A DNA stretch of 64,000 nt from Mallotus nudiflorus (lineage: Eukaryota; Streptophyta; Magnoliopsida; Malpighiales; Euphorbiaceae): NCBI GenBank assembly GCA_947683625.1, contig CANTUR010000126.1, positions 496,001 through 560,000 of the forward strand, given 5' to 3'. The position numbers were made by a program, and so were the translations under genes. Shown here in pieces: positions 23,252-34,559 of the stretch. The notes under the pieces are model-generated. The model was not told where the DNA came from. It did no database searches and saw only the letters and a list, made by a program, of their open reading frames with translations. Positions within the stretch are counted from its first letter, which is position 1; each line of letters begins with the position of its first letter.

Positions 23252-24218
23252 GACCTAAAGGCTGTGCTTTTGGACTTTTTAATTAAAAAAAAAGGCCTAA
23301 TTACTTACAAAATTCTAAACTTTACAAGTTTTAACAATTTTAGCATGTTCTTTCAACTTTTAATTAAAAAGTTATGAACTTTATAATTTTTAATAATTTA
23401 GTATGTTCTTTTAATGTTTATAAAAAAATCATAAGTTGTACAATTTTTTAACATTTTTAATATGTTTTTTAAAATTTTTGTCAAAAAATTGTTAAAATTC
23501 ATGAAGTTCAAGATTTTTTGATAATTTGGCTAATAATAAATTATTTTTGTTCAATCAATTTTTTAACATCTTGTAAAATGTTTTATTATTTAATGTTGAT
23601 ATGGCACCTAATTGCTTTTAGTTAAAAAAAAGAACTTAATGAGTTAGTAAAAATTATCCTTCTTAAAATATACCATTTTGAAATAAAAAATAGTATTTCA
23701 ATTTATTATAAATTTGAAATAACTTATATGACACCGAAATGAATTTTCTAATTAAAAACATATTAAAATAATTAAAAGATTTAAAATTTACTATCTTAAA
23801 ATAAAAATGATATTTTAGTATCATATAAACAATTGCAAACTTATGATAAATTAAAATTTTATTTTTTTAAAATTAAAAAGTATTTAGTGTTATATTAACA
23901 TAATATTTTATTAAATATTAAAATATTGATTAAAAAAATATATTTTAATATTGAAATAGAATTTTTTTTATTGATAAATTTTAACAATATATACTAAAAT
24001 TGTTAAAAAAAAATTGTGAAGTTTGTAATTTTTATTATAAAATTTTTAAAAGAATGTATTAAAATTGTTAAAATATGTAAAGTTGAAAATTTTTTAAATA
24101 AAAATTAAGAAACATTCTAAAATTATTAAATTCGTAAAATTTAAAATTTTCTAAATAATTATACCTTAAAAAAACACTAAATGTTCTCATATCAAAAGTC
24201 CAAAAGCACGGCGCTTAT
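23252..24218. mobile_element. AT-rich non-autonomous DNA transposon with long inverted repeats
   Basis: The left end AAGGCTGTGCTTTTGGACTT is mirrored at the right by AAGTCCAAAAGCACGGCGCT (20-bp inverted ends, about 18 matches allowing one gap). The left 200 bp holds about three copies of a ~60-bp unit (ACTTTACAAGTTTTAACAAT and TTTAGCATGTTCTTT), and the right 220 bp holds the same unit reversed (GTTAAAATATGTAAAGTTGA). So the inverted repeats are long and built of sub-repeats. No transposase. A matching target duplication was not found, so superfamily and exact ends are open. Confidence 0.65.
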
Positions 24219-24459
24219 TAATTGCAGATAGAGATTTTAAAAAAAAAAACAAACAAACGGAAGAGAAAGAGACAAAAAAAGCTTTAACCTTTGTATGTCT
24301 TGAAAGAAATCATGACACTGGAAATACTAAACTTTCAGCAATTGCAGAGATTCTAATCCTTTAACTAATATTCAATATTTTCGTTAAGAAAAGTTTCTAA
24401 AAAAAAAACTAACGAACAACTTATTATAAAAAAAAAAAATTCCAGTAGTTATTTATTTC

Positions 24460-24730
24460 AGATATGATATATTCAATAAAAATAAAATATATATGTAGAA
24501 AATTATAGTTATAGCATATTTATTTTATTTATTTATTTATACAATTATAGCGTGTTATTTCGTTATATAATTAGTGATTATATTTTAACATAAAATAAAT
24601 ATTACAATAAATAATTTTTAATAATATTTATTACAAATGTCATTTAAGTGTTATTTTACCCATATTGAGCAATATTTACTAAAAATGCTATTTTTTAAAG
24701 TGTTGTTATAAAAAAAATTTTTGTTGTAGT
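24460..24730. mobile_element. Possible CACTA-type element end
   Basis: The stretch ends TTTTTGTTGTAGTG at 24730, whose complement CACTACAACAAAAA is a common terminus of plant CACTA elements. Inside it are AGTGTTATTTT-like repeated words in subterminal position. The opposite terminus was not found, so this may be a fragment. Confidence 0.4.
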
Positions 24731-25567
24731 GTATTTACTGTCTCAATCTGAAAAAAAAAATAATAATAAAAATTATCACATTTGACATCTAATAATGACT
24801 TTTGTGGAATGAAATTCGAGTGAATTTTGCTCACTTTCTCAATATGTCAAAGTAGTAGTTGCAATCCACAATTCCACACCTGTAGGTCCATGTAACAATT
24901 ATCAACATACCTTTTTTTTTTTTTGGAGAAGGTCAACATACAATTTTTATTTTAATTTAGAATCAACATTTTTCTGGAAAAAAAATGTACATTTTATGAT
25001 AATTTTAAATCAAAATCGTGAAATTGAATGTAGAATCTCTTTAAAACATCCTTTTTGGCTGATTTTTTTTTTTAAATTGTCACAAAAAAATGTCTATTAA
25101 TTGTCATATGGATAATTAACAAGTCTTAAAAAAAAGATGAAAGTTTCAACTTGGGAAAAGATCCAATTTAGCCCCTTATGTATGGTGTGAGGCTTCGTTA
25201 AGCCCTTGGTGCACACCTAAAGTTATTCCATCCGGTCATTTAATCCCTTCTAAGAGATTTGATATCTAAAAAAATTATAAACTAGTCCCTGAAATTTTTT
25301 TTATATCAAAATATTTCAAGTTTTAAATTTTAATAGACAAAATTATCCTTAATTTTTTATTAATAATATAAGTTTTAAGAAAAGTAATCTACTTAATTGT
25401 CAATCCTTCTAAATTAAATTATATGTGCAATCTAAAATGATTAAATTTAAAAATGAAAATTTAAATTGAAGTATATATATACACTTGTGTATGTGTGTGT
25501 TTGAATGTTCATTTTAAATTAGTTAAATAAAAATAAGTATATAAATAATAAAACATTTGGAGCCTTT
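24731..25567. other. No gene seen
   Basis: AT-rich. A segment near 25155-25310 (AGCCCCTTATGTATGG, TTAAGCCCTTGGTGC, TTAATCCC) has the look of a plant repeat end but could not be placed. Confidence 0.4.
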
Positions 25568-25723
25568 TGTCACGAACCGTTTGTCGTGACACACAGAACT
25601 GTACGAGATGCTTGCTAGTTGTTCTTAATGTGGGATGCGGGATAGGGAAAAGGATGTGAGTACGTGCCGAGCAGCCGTCCATTCCTTGGATGGGCGTGCT
25701 GATTAGGCACCACATTGGTTGAG
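25568..25723 (+). mobile_element. TRIM 5' LTR, first part
   Basis: Matches 30525-30679 of the right LTR. It begins with a hairpin-forming TGTCACGA...TCGTGACA. The rest of this LTR is 30047-30190. Confidence 0.9.
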
Positions 25724-26374
25724 TGTAATAACCCTTGTTTTTTATTTATTTTATTAAATAACGAGATATGCAATGTTAATAAAGTTTAAAAGTTATGTTT
25801 AGTTATTTTACTATTTTGTGATTTAGTATTACTATTTTATGTTTAATTAAATTTTCTACGTAAATATATTAATTTGGAATTTATTATTTTGGATGTTTAA
25901 ATTCCATTATGTATATTTATTATTTCTGAATACTATTATTTTAATAATGTTAATTTAGTGCATGAATATTTTAATGTTATTATAAATATTATTTTTTTAA
26001 GCATTAATATTATTTTATTACTTGATGTTATTTATGTATTAGTAATATTTTTTTTAAAGTATTCCACTACCAATAGTAATATTATTATTTTCATTGTTAT
26101 TTATGTAAGTTATTAGTACTATTTCTATTTTATTAAATATACATTAATTGTGTTATTAATTATTTAATAATTATGACTTATATTATTATTACTTTTAAAT
26201 AATGTTTTATGTATTGTTATTAGTTAATATTTATGTGTTTATTTTTTTTTGTGTGTGTGTAAATATAGGTGTATGTAAGTATGTATATATAAGTGGGATA
26301 TTTTTATTTTTAGTGGTAGATATTTGTTTAAACTAAATTTATATTATATTATGTCATAAAATTATAATTAATAT

Positions 26375-26460
26375 ATATATATATATATATAACAAGTTAT
26401 AGAACCTTTTTTTTTTATTCCTTCTTTTCTTCTCTCTCGCGAAGTCCCCCTCTCCTGCAG
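26375..26460 (+). promoter_or_regulatory. Putative LTR core promoter
   Basis: A (TA)n TATA-like tract at about 26371-26390 is followed within 30 bp by a pyrimidine-rich TTCCTTCTTTTCTTCTCTCT patch and then by a sharp rise in GC. The same order occurs in the solo LTRs at 42461-42540 and 46265-46350, so this is likely the U3/R boundary. Confidence 0.5.
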
Positions 26461-28753
26461 CTACTGAGCTTCTTTAACTTTCCCGTCGAGCTGCCATGGC
26501 CTCAACCATCACCTACTCATCTCTTCCTCTCATCATCATTACCATTGAAGAGCTGTAGGAGCTGCTGGAACCAGCCAAAATAGCCGGAGCAGCAGCGTTG
26601 ACAGCATGCCTCATTCCGTCGCCGATGATTTCTCGACGGTGAGGGTTGGTGTTCCTTGACTTTTTCAACCTCTCAAGCTTCGGGGAAGATGATTTCAGCC
26701 ATGATTTGAGCTCAAACTCAGTTCATGGTGAGCTTTTACATGTTTTTAGTTTATGTCAAAATATTTGTTTTAATTTTTTTTAGCTTGAGTTTAATGGATG
26801 ATTGATAATTTCTTTTAGAAATGATGATCTATGCATCTTAATCTACTGATAGATATTTTTAATTTATTTTTCTGATTTTGTTTGATTTTTGGTTAATTAT
26901 TGAATATTTTAATGATTAAAAATGAATTTTCATTAATTACTTAAGTAGATTATGAAATTTGTTAAATTGTTGTTATTATATATTGTTATTGATTTTGATG
27001 TTGAGAAATTAATTTTTGGGAATTTTATATAATTTTTAAGAAATACTTATAGTTTATGTAAATATTGGATAATTGAGTTAAATGAGTATTTGGGTTGAAT
27101 TTGAAGTTTAATTGTGTGTTTTAGTTTATATTAAAATGTTATTTGATGATAAAATAATTTTTAGGAATTTCTATTATTTTTATGGAAGTTTATATAATTT
27201 ATGTGTATTTTGGAATTAATAGATTAAATATGTATTTTTTTTCATATAGAAATAATTGGTTAATTAGGTGTATTTGTTGATTTTATTGAATTATATGTTG
27301 AGAAATTAATTTTTGAGTAATTATATTATTTTTAATGAATTTTTGAGTAATTATGTGAATTTATATATAACTAGGGGTATTTTGGTAATTTGGCACCAAA
27401 TTGACTAAAATATAATTAAATCGGTTTTAATAGTTATTTGAGGTATAGAAATGATTTCTATAAATTATTTAGTATTTTTAACTAATTAAAACTATTTTTC
27501 ATAAATTATTTTCAAATTATATATAATATACTATACTATTTTTCTAAATAAATGAGTTTTTATCGGTTTTTAATATGTTTTAGGGTTAATTATGTAATTT
27601 GGAGCTTTAAAATGTATTTTGGTCAATATTCATGAATTTATCGAGAATTATTAATTTTTAATAATATTTTATCACAATTAGGGTTTTATTGAAATTATTG
27701 GTTAAATAATTATTTTCAGCGTTTTAAATATTCAATTGCTATATTTTGGTTATTCAAAGGTATTTTTGGTATTTCTAGAATTTTCATGTATTCTGTAATT
27801 ATCTCGTGAATTGTGAACCTCGGTCAGTAGAATTGTAGTTTGGGAGTCCGACCGAGGGGTTATAAGACCGTATATTATTAAAGTGTGTTTTCTATGCAGG
27901 ATCGACTCTACTTTTGTAGGGAGATGTTTGTTTTACAGAGGAGACTCTACCTAAATTTTGGTAGATTTCTCGTAAAATGTGATAATCGGTCCGAGTCTAA
28001 TTCTAAATTCTTGATTGAATCTGTCTATAGTAATCCTAGAATTATAGAGTTAGAAGTTTATTCTGATGGTTATTACTATTTTATTTTTCTAGCTACGCCG
28101 AGACTGAGACCTAACAGATCAGGCCCACCGAGTTTGTCTCGTGGGGCGCTAATAGGTGAGTTATTATACTATATGTATATGCACTGCATATAGGGTGCAT
28201 TACTTAGAATTTTTCATTTTCATTGTATGTTTTAAAAGGGATTTAAGTTATAATATCCTTGGTATATCTACGGTTGCATTTTTATATATATGCATATTAA
28301 ATAATTATGCATGTTAGTTTGATATATGCACATTAAACAATTAGGTTTAGGTTTGAGTAATATACACATGTTTTAAAATGTACACTTAGACATAATTATT
28401 TTATTAAATGATTAGTATACTTTAGGTATAGTTTCAGTAGATTTTAGGTTTATTCTTAAGTAATTGCATGTTAAATTATAAACCTATACTTAAATTATTT
28501 TTAAGTTTATTTTTGGTATATTTTTTATTTATTTTCAAATAAATACATGTTTTATTATTAAATTAAACCTAACACATATTTAAATGAATATTTATACATA
28601 AATGTTTTATCAAATGATTTGTGTACTTAGGGCATATCATTTGTATATTTAAGTATATTTTTAAGAAAATGCATGTTATATTATTGTTATACATTTAAGT
28701 TGTTTTTAACAATATTAATGATTTATCTTTAGTTTATTTCATATTTTATTTGA

Positions 28754-28778
28754 CACACACACACACACACACACATAT

Positions 28779-28869
<91 letters not shown>
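28754..28869. repeat. Compound (AC)n(AT)n microsatellite inside solo LTR-1
   Basis: GACACACAC... then AT units with one ACATACAT interruption, about 116 bp. The same place in the LTR at 57195-57205 (reverse) holds only GTATATATAC, so the array expanded within this copy. Confidence 0.95.
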
Positions 28870-28872
<3 letters not shown>

Positions 28873-30046
28873 AAAATATACTGTGTATATTTTAGATATA
28901 TTTTTGGTATATATATATATATGGTTGGTTTTACTATTATGAATATTGTTCTACATTAATTATTTTCTGAATGAATAATTTATTCTAAGTGAAGGATATC
29001 AATAGAACGTGCTTTCTAGTGGGCAGCACTAGGACCGTGTACATACCGGTATGATAGATAAGGACTGAGTGAGAGTTAATTTTGGGTGATTACAATTGAT
29101 TAGATTGATTTGACTAAGATTAATGGTATGATAGGTAGTGTGATTGCGGGGCCAATCACACTGACAGTCAGACTGCTGGAGCTCGATCGACTTAGTGTCT
29201 CAGGGCCAGTCTACTGTCCATAGTGGAATGAATGATCTATTGAGTTGATAGAAATGTGAGTTGATAGAAAGTGTGATTGCTGGAGCTCGATTGACTTACT
29301 GTCTCGGGGCCAATCACACTGACAGCCAGACTGCTGAAGCTCGATCGACTTAGTGTCTCGGGGCCAGTCTGTTGTCTAGATTGGAATAAGCATTCTATTT
29401 GGAATCAAGTGAGCCTGTATGGCTAGAGTGATGATGGAGTTGTTGAGGTTGCTATTATTAGGGTTCTATGGATCCTTCACGAATTTAATTAAACATTTTC
29501 TACATTTAGTACATTTATAAAAGCAAAGTTTGACATTTGTGTGAATTGTGTGTATATACATATATATAATAATGCCTAATTGTATGGTTTAAATTGCATG
29601 TATATATAGTAAAATAATTCACTCAGTGAGGTCTGACCCCCCTCAATTATTTTTTTTCAGGAGATCCTTTATCGTCAGACCTTAGTCGTAGAGTTCCTTA
29701 CCGGTGTTCTTCAGTCCCAGCTATTTTATGCAAATGTATATTCTGAACTTTGAATTGTATTCTAGAAACTGCAATAGTAGTGTTATTGTATTGGAAGTGT
29801 ATTATTTTATTTGATGTTAAATACTCTTAGAATTTGTATTTTAACATTGTACGAATATGTATTCATTTATAAAAGGATTTGGAGTCTTTATTTTATATAT
29901 TGATTCAGAAAAATTTTAATTCTATCGTACTTTTATTTATTTATTACATGATTTTATTTTCTAAGGCTTATTATGGGTTCCGGATTCAAAAGAATTCCTG
30001 TTCCGTAGCACCGGTCATGACTCCTAGTTTGGGTCGTGACATTGAG

Positions 30047-30190
30047 AGTTGTCCCCGCTCCCCTGATGAGCCCATGGGAGGGCGAAACTAGTGAGCATCG
30101 GAGATGGAAAAGGCTTAACCTCGAGTATACGGGAGGCCCGGGGTGCCGCACGGGTTAATGTTCCTGTGCTAAAACTCTGAGCCCGTGACA
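30047..30190 (+). mobile_element. TRIM 5' LTR, second part
   Basis: Matches 30680-30824 of the right LTR and ends GAGCCCGTGACA. It continues the LTR interrupted at 25723. Confidence 0.9.
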
Positions 30191-30192
30191 AA

Positions 30193-30205
30193 CGGTATTA
30201 GTGCC
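30193..30205 (+). promoter_or_regulatory. TRIM primer-binding-like site
   Basis: CGGTATTAGTGCC, two bases after the LTR, differs from the tRNA-Met site TGGTATCAGAGCC at a few positions. Confidence 0.6.
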
Positions 30206-30524
30206 AGTTGTGTGCTAGCTGCAAGTTTGCCAAGCACTTTTTACCACGCTGGCGGGTCAATGAAAGGGGTGCCCGCAAGTGGGTTCTCTATAAAGAGATT
30301 GAGATGAGGACGAGTAGGCAAGAAATCATAGTGAAAGTTCGCCAAGCACTCGTATCGGCTCTGGCACACCTTGAGCAGCGGAGGGTAGATGCAAGTGGAT
30401 TGCAGCCTCAATGTAAGAGAGTGAGTAAGTAGGGAATTGCGCACAAATCCTGGTTAATTAAAAAGAAAAGGGGGAGGAGTCTTCCTCACGCAATGAGGGC
30501 GTTGCGAAATCAAGTGGGGGAGAA

Positions 30525-30824
30525 TGTCACGAACCATTTTTCGTGACATGCAGGACTGCACGAGATGCTTGTTGGTTGTGCTTAATGTGGGATACGGGAT
30601 AGCGAAAAGGGTGTGAGTACGTGCCCAGCAGCTGTCCATTCCTTGGATGGGCCTGCTGATTAGGCACCACACTGGTTGGGAGTTGTCCCCGCTCCCCTGA
30701 TAAACCCATGGGAGGGCGAAACCAATGAGCATCAGAGATGGAAAAGACTTAACCTCGGGTATGCGGGAGGCCCGAGGTGCTGCACGGGTAAATGTCCTTG
30801 CGCTAAAACTCTGAGCCCGTGACA
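30525..30824 (+). mobile_element. TRIM 3' LTR, uninterrupted
   Basis: 300 bp, TGTCACGAACC to GAGCCCGTGACA. It is preceded by the purine tract GTGGGGGAGAA. The first 24 bp form a 9-bp-stem palindrome (TGTCACGAA / TTCGTGACA). Confidence 0.93.
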
Positions 30825-31123
30825 CTTTACTCTTATTTGCTAATGATATACTTTTGATAAAATGCTTAATATTGAAATTTCTAAATGTTAGTTAAATTGA
30901 AATAAATATATTTATAATTTTACATTTTATTTTTTTAATATATAAAAAAATAAAACATTTGGATAACAAATCCTCTCTACCCTATTGGCCAATGTTATAT
31001 TTTATATTTTATATTTTTATTTAACTATATATATGTACATATATTTTACTATCAAAATATTTCATGTTTAAATTTTTATGAAACTAATATATGTACATAT
31101 ATTTTTCTATTAAAATATTTCAT
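30825..31123. other. AT-rich flank with a 58-bp tandem duplication
   Basis: ATATATGTACATATATTTT and ATATTTCAT occur at 31029-31065 and again at 31087-31123. The second copy ends exactly where receptor homology begins. No TATA/ATG arrangement for the downstream gene is evident. Confidence 0.6.
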
Positions 31124-33620
31124 CTCACAAGTCTTAACCTTGCCAATAATAACTTCAGCTTTTCTACAATTCCACCCGAAATTAAGAACCTTTAAAGTTT
31201 GAAATATTTAAATCTCTCTTCCTCTTCTTTTTCTGACCAAATTCCAGCAGAAATCTTAGAGCTTTCCAATTTAGTTTCCCTTGATCTCTCAGATAATCCA
31301 TTATTGATGCTTCAGAAGCCTAGTATAAGAGATCTAGTTGAAACACTGACCAATTTGAACGAACTTTATCTAAGTCGTGTCAACATTTCTTCTACTGTAC
31401 CTCAAAGCTTAGCAAAGTTGTCTTCTCTGTCATCTCTCTTTCTCAAAGACTGTGGATTGCATGGACAGTTTCCTCCCGGAATCTTCCAACTACCAAACCT
31501 TCGTTTCCTTAGCCTGAGGTCAAATCGGGGTCTCACAGGGTATTTACCTGAATTTCAGGTGGATAGCTCACTTGAGATGTTGAGACTCGATTATACAAAT
31601 TTTTCTGGTCAGATACCGGATTCAATCAGTAACCTTAAATCATTGAACAGTTTTGTTGTCACTCAATGCCGTTTTTCAGGTCCAATACCACCTTCAATTG
31701 ACAAGCTTACAAAATTTGATGTCCTGGGCCTTTCCCAAAACAACTTCTCAGGACAGATACCCTCCTCGTTGGGCAATCTTCTCCAACTCACTTATTTGTC
31801 ACTTTCTTTCAATGACTTCAGTCCTGGTACCCTGTTTTGGCTTGGTAACCTTACCAAGCTTCGGACTTTGGACTTGACTCGGACAAATTTATATGGGGAA
31901 ATTCCATTTTCTCTTAGAAACCTGACACAACTCACTTGGCTGTCTCTCTACTCCAATGAACTTATTGGTCAGCTTCCATGTTGGCTAGGAAACCTTACCC
32001 AATTGACTGGGCTTCAGCTTTCTAACAACAAATTACAAGGTCCAATTCCGAACTTTATTTTTGAGCTTCCTAATCTTCAGGTTCTTGAACTACACAACAA
32101 TCAACTCAATGGTAGTCTGAGTTTCGATTCGTTTCTTAAATCAACAAACCTTCAAACTCTCCAATTGTCAACGAACCATCTGTCCTTGTTCAGTAGCACC
32201 AGTATTGTCAATGTTACTCTGCCTAAGTTTCGGAGGTTGGGATTGCGTTCGTACAATCTAAGTGAGTTCCCATTTTTCTTGCGTGGCCAAAATGATCTAC
32301 TGTCTTTGGATCTCTCTAATAACAGAATTGTGGGACTTATACCGAACTGGATATCGGACTTGGCTACTCAAAGTCTTAGCACTCTGAATTTGGATTCTAA
32401 TTTTTTGACAGGTTTTGAGCAGCCCCTCATTTGTCTTCTATGGACCAATTTGTATATCTTGAATTTAACCTCCAACAAGTTGCAAGGATCACCTTCAATT
32501 CCACCGCCTTCCATCATCAACTTCTTCGCTGGAAACAACAGATTCTCTGGGGTAATCTCATCAGTTTTCTGCAACCTGACTTCAATTTTGGTTCTGGATT
32601 TGTCAAATAATAACTTGAGTGGCTCCATTCCACAATGTTTGGGAAACTTGAGTAACTTGTATATTCTTGATCTGCATAATAACAGCCTTTCTGGCAACAG
32701 TCCCAACAGATTTACAAGTGACTGTGCATTAAGGATGATAGATTTCAGTCAAAATGAATTAGAAGGGAAAATACCAAGATCACTAGCCAATTGTACCAAG
32801 CTAGAGTCTCTCCATCTTGGAAATAATCATGTAAGTGATTTTTTCCCTTCTTGGTTGGGTATTCTTCCAGAGTTGAGAATGTTAATTTTAAGATCTAATA
32901 GATTGCTTGGCGCTCTTGGGAAACCTGAAACCAATCTCCCTTTCCATCACCTACAAATCATCGATCTTTCTGACAACAACTTTTCAGGTGAGCAATTATT
33001 GGAGTACTTCAAGAACTGGGTGGCCATGAGAAGTACTCATGAAGAACGGTTAAAGTACATGGAAGCAAACATAAGTTTCCAAATACAAGATTATACGTGG
33101 TATAACTATTTCAGCTACTCAATTACAATAACAAACAAAGGCACGAAGTTGGCAAATGAGAGGGTCCCGGAATTCTTTTTCAGCTATTGATTTATCGAGC
33201 AATAGTTTTGAAGGAGTAATACCTGAAGAGATTGCAAATCTTAGAGGACTCCAATTGCTAATCTTTCCAACAACATTCTCTCTGGTCACATTCCGGCATT
33301 CTTGAGGAACATGAAAGAGCTTGAAGCTTTGGATCTTTCTGTGAATGAACTGTCAGGAGAGATACCAGTGCAACTGGCACAGTTAACATTTCTTGCTTTC
33401 TTGAATGTGTCTCGGAATTTTTTGACCACTAGCACCTCTAGAACCTGAAGAATCGGAAGAATCGGAATCTCCATTTGAGTTCAATTGGAAGGTGGTGTTG
33501 ATTGGTTATGGAAGCGGATTGTTGATAGGAATTGTTATTGGGTTCTGTGTGGACACTAGGAAGCATAAATCGGTTATCAAAAAGTTCTATAAGGTTGCAT
33601 CAGGTTTTCAATTCTGGTAA
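31124..33620 (+). pseudogene. LRR receptor-like protein (Cf/RLP type), broken
   Basis: Plant receptor-like proteins sit in the plasma membrane and sense apoplastic ligands through leucine-rich repeats, signalling through partner kinases; they have no kinase themselves. Homology starts abruptly at 31124, inside the LRRs: signal peptide and N-terminal Cys-pair cap are missing. A TAA at 31193 (Gln expected) interrupts, then a 663-codon open frame (31199-33190) has about two dozen LRRs of the form LxxLxxLxLSxNxxxGxIP. Near residues 585-655 is the non-LRR island, including FKNWVAMRSTHEERLKYM. One extra T in the run at 33176-33180 shifts frame; the next LRRs continue (AIDLSSNSFEGVIPEEI), shift again near 33259, and lose the last LRR/cap near 33422-33447. 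An acidic stretch, a membrane segment WKVVLIGYGSGLLIGIVIGF and a short basic tail ending at 33620 remain. No kinase. Confidence 0.9.
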
Positions 33621-33727
33621 TCAATAAGAAAAGAAGCAATGATTTATTTTCCTGCCTAAATTGTATTCGAGAATAATTAGGAACAAAAAACTGTGTTTAC
33701 CCAAAATAAAATATTGGTGGTGTAATT

Positions 33728-33929
33728 TTTTTTTTTTTAACTCCGTACCAGTCTCATATCATGAAGATGATGAGAGATAGTTAATAGTTAGTATTTGAAA
33801 TACAGTTTTGTGAGCCACCACCAAATTGGGGCTCACATGTCTAGTGAGAAAGAGAGGAATTGAACTCAAAATATCACATTCTAAGAGCAAAGACTCTTAC
33901 CAGTTGAGTTAAGCCTTAAGTTTCTTGAG
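33728..33929 (-). mobile_element. tRNA-derived SINE
   Basis: Read on -, it has an A box TAACTCAACTGG and a B box AGTTCAATTCC about 35 bp later, the internal pol III promoter of tRNA-like SINEs, then a non-tRNA body and a poly(A) end (poly-T at 33728-33739 on +). It is flanked by the 9-bp duplication GGTGTAATT at 33719-33727 and 33930-33938. Length about 202 bp. It sits just after the receptor pseudogene. Confidence 0.85.
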
Positions 33930-33938
33930 GGTGTAATT

Positions 33939-34527
33939 CATGTTCTAATATTTGATTAATTCTAATTTTCTTTCTTTTTCTTTTTACTTATATATTAACT
34001 TAATATTATTTATATATATTTATATGCGAAGATGTGAATTTAACATGAATATTAACAAAATTATATTTATATTAGTTGTCAATTCGCATATTGCGTGAAT
34101 TATAAATAATATGCATTTTAGAGTTCATATATATTTTAATATGAAAATAACAATTATACTTAAATAAATAGAATGAAATGAATAATAAGATGAAAACAAA
34201 AATAAATAAAACTATCCTTAAATTATCAAATTTAACCAAGCTTTTAGTTAACCATAAACTATAATCAAATATCTTATAAAAAATCAATACACTTGGAGAC
34301 AAATTTAAAATAAATACTAAAAGCATCCATTTTTATAATCATACTGAGGATGACGTGTTGTTTGAGCATTTGATGCTACATCACTAGAGAGTTAGGGTTT
34401 GAAGAAGAGGAAAATCAGGAAAAAAAAATTAAAATTGAGACTTAAAAAAAGAAAAACTATAAAGAAAATCAAATATAATTATAACATCAATATTTTCATC
34501 AACAGTACATATATTAATTACCATGAA

Positions 34528-34559
<32 letters not shown>

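Larger units (their letters stand above)
25724..30041 (+). mobile_element. Solo LTR-1 (chromovirus-type), 4318 bp
   Basis: Starts TGTAATAACCC and ends GGGTCGTGACA, flanked on both sides by the 5-bp duplication TTGAG (25719-25723 and 30042-30046). Inner landmarks shared with the LTRs at 42148, 46061 and 56137 (reverse): TATA then pyrimidine-rich tract (26380-26450), a GGATCGACTCTACTTTT block (27900), a CTACGCCGAGACTGAGACC block (28094), and repeated GAGCTCGATCGACTTAGTGT blocks (29180 and 29339). No internal region remains, so it is a solo LTR formed by LTR-LTR recombination. Its length is inflated by a microsatellite at 28754. Confidence 0.92.
25568..30824 (+). mobile_element. TRIM retrotransposon, 5' LTR split by a solo LTR
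   Basis: Two 300-bp direct repeats, each starting TGTCACGAACC and ending GAGCCCGTGACA, flank a 334-bp interior. Removing the inserted solo LTR and one TTGAG copy makes the left LTR exactly 156 + 144 = 300 bp, the same as the right. The element then totals 934 bp, with no coding domain: a terminal-repeat retrotransposon in miniature. A primer-site-like CGGTATTAGTGCC lies 2 bp after the left LTR, and GTGGGGGAGAA abuts the right LTR. Both flanks share CTTT (25564-25567 and 30825-30828). Confidence 0.9.

Noticed and set aside
30208..30444. Protein-coding gene in the TRIM interior
   Set aside because: About 74 codons, no domain, open on both strands, between primer site and purine tract of a 334-bp interior.
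25568..30824. Cassandra-type TRIM with 5S rRNA promoter
   Set aside because: No 5S A box, IE or C box order was recognised in the 300-bp LTR.
33860..33929. tRNA gene on the minus strand
   Set aside because: A and B boxes are present but there is no cloverleaf with paired acceptor stem, and it continues into a body with a poly(A) end and target duplication. It is a SINE head.
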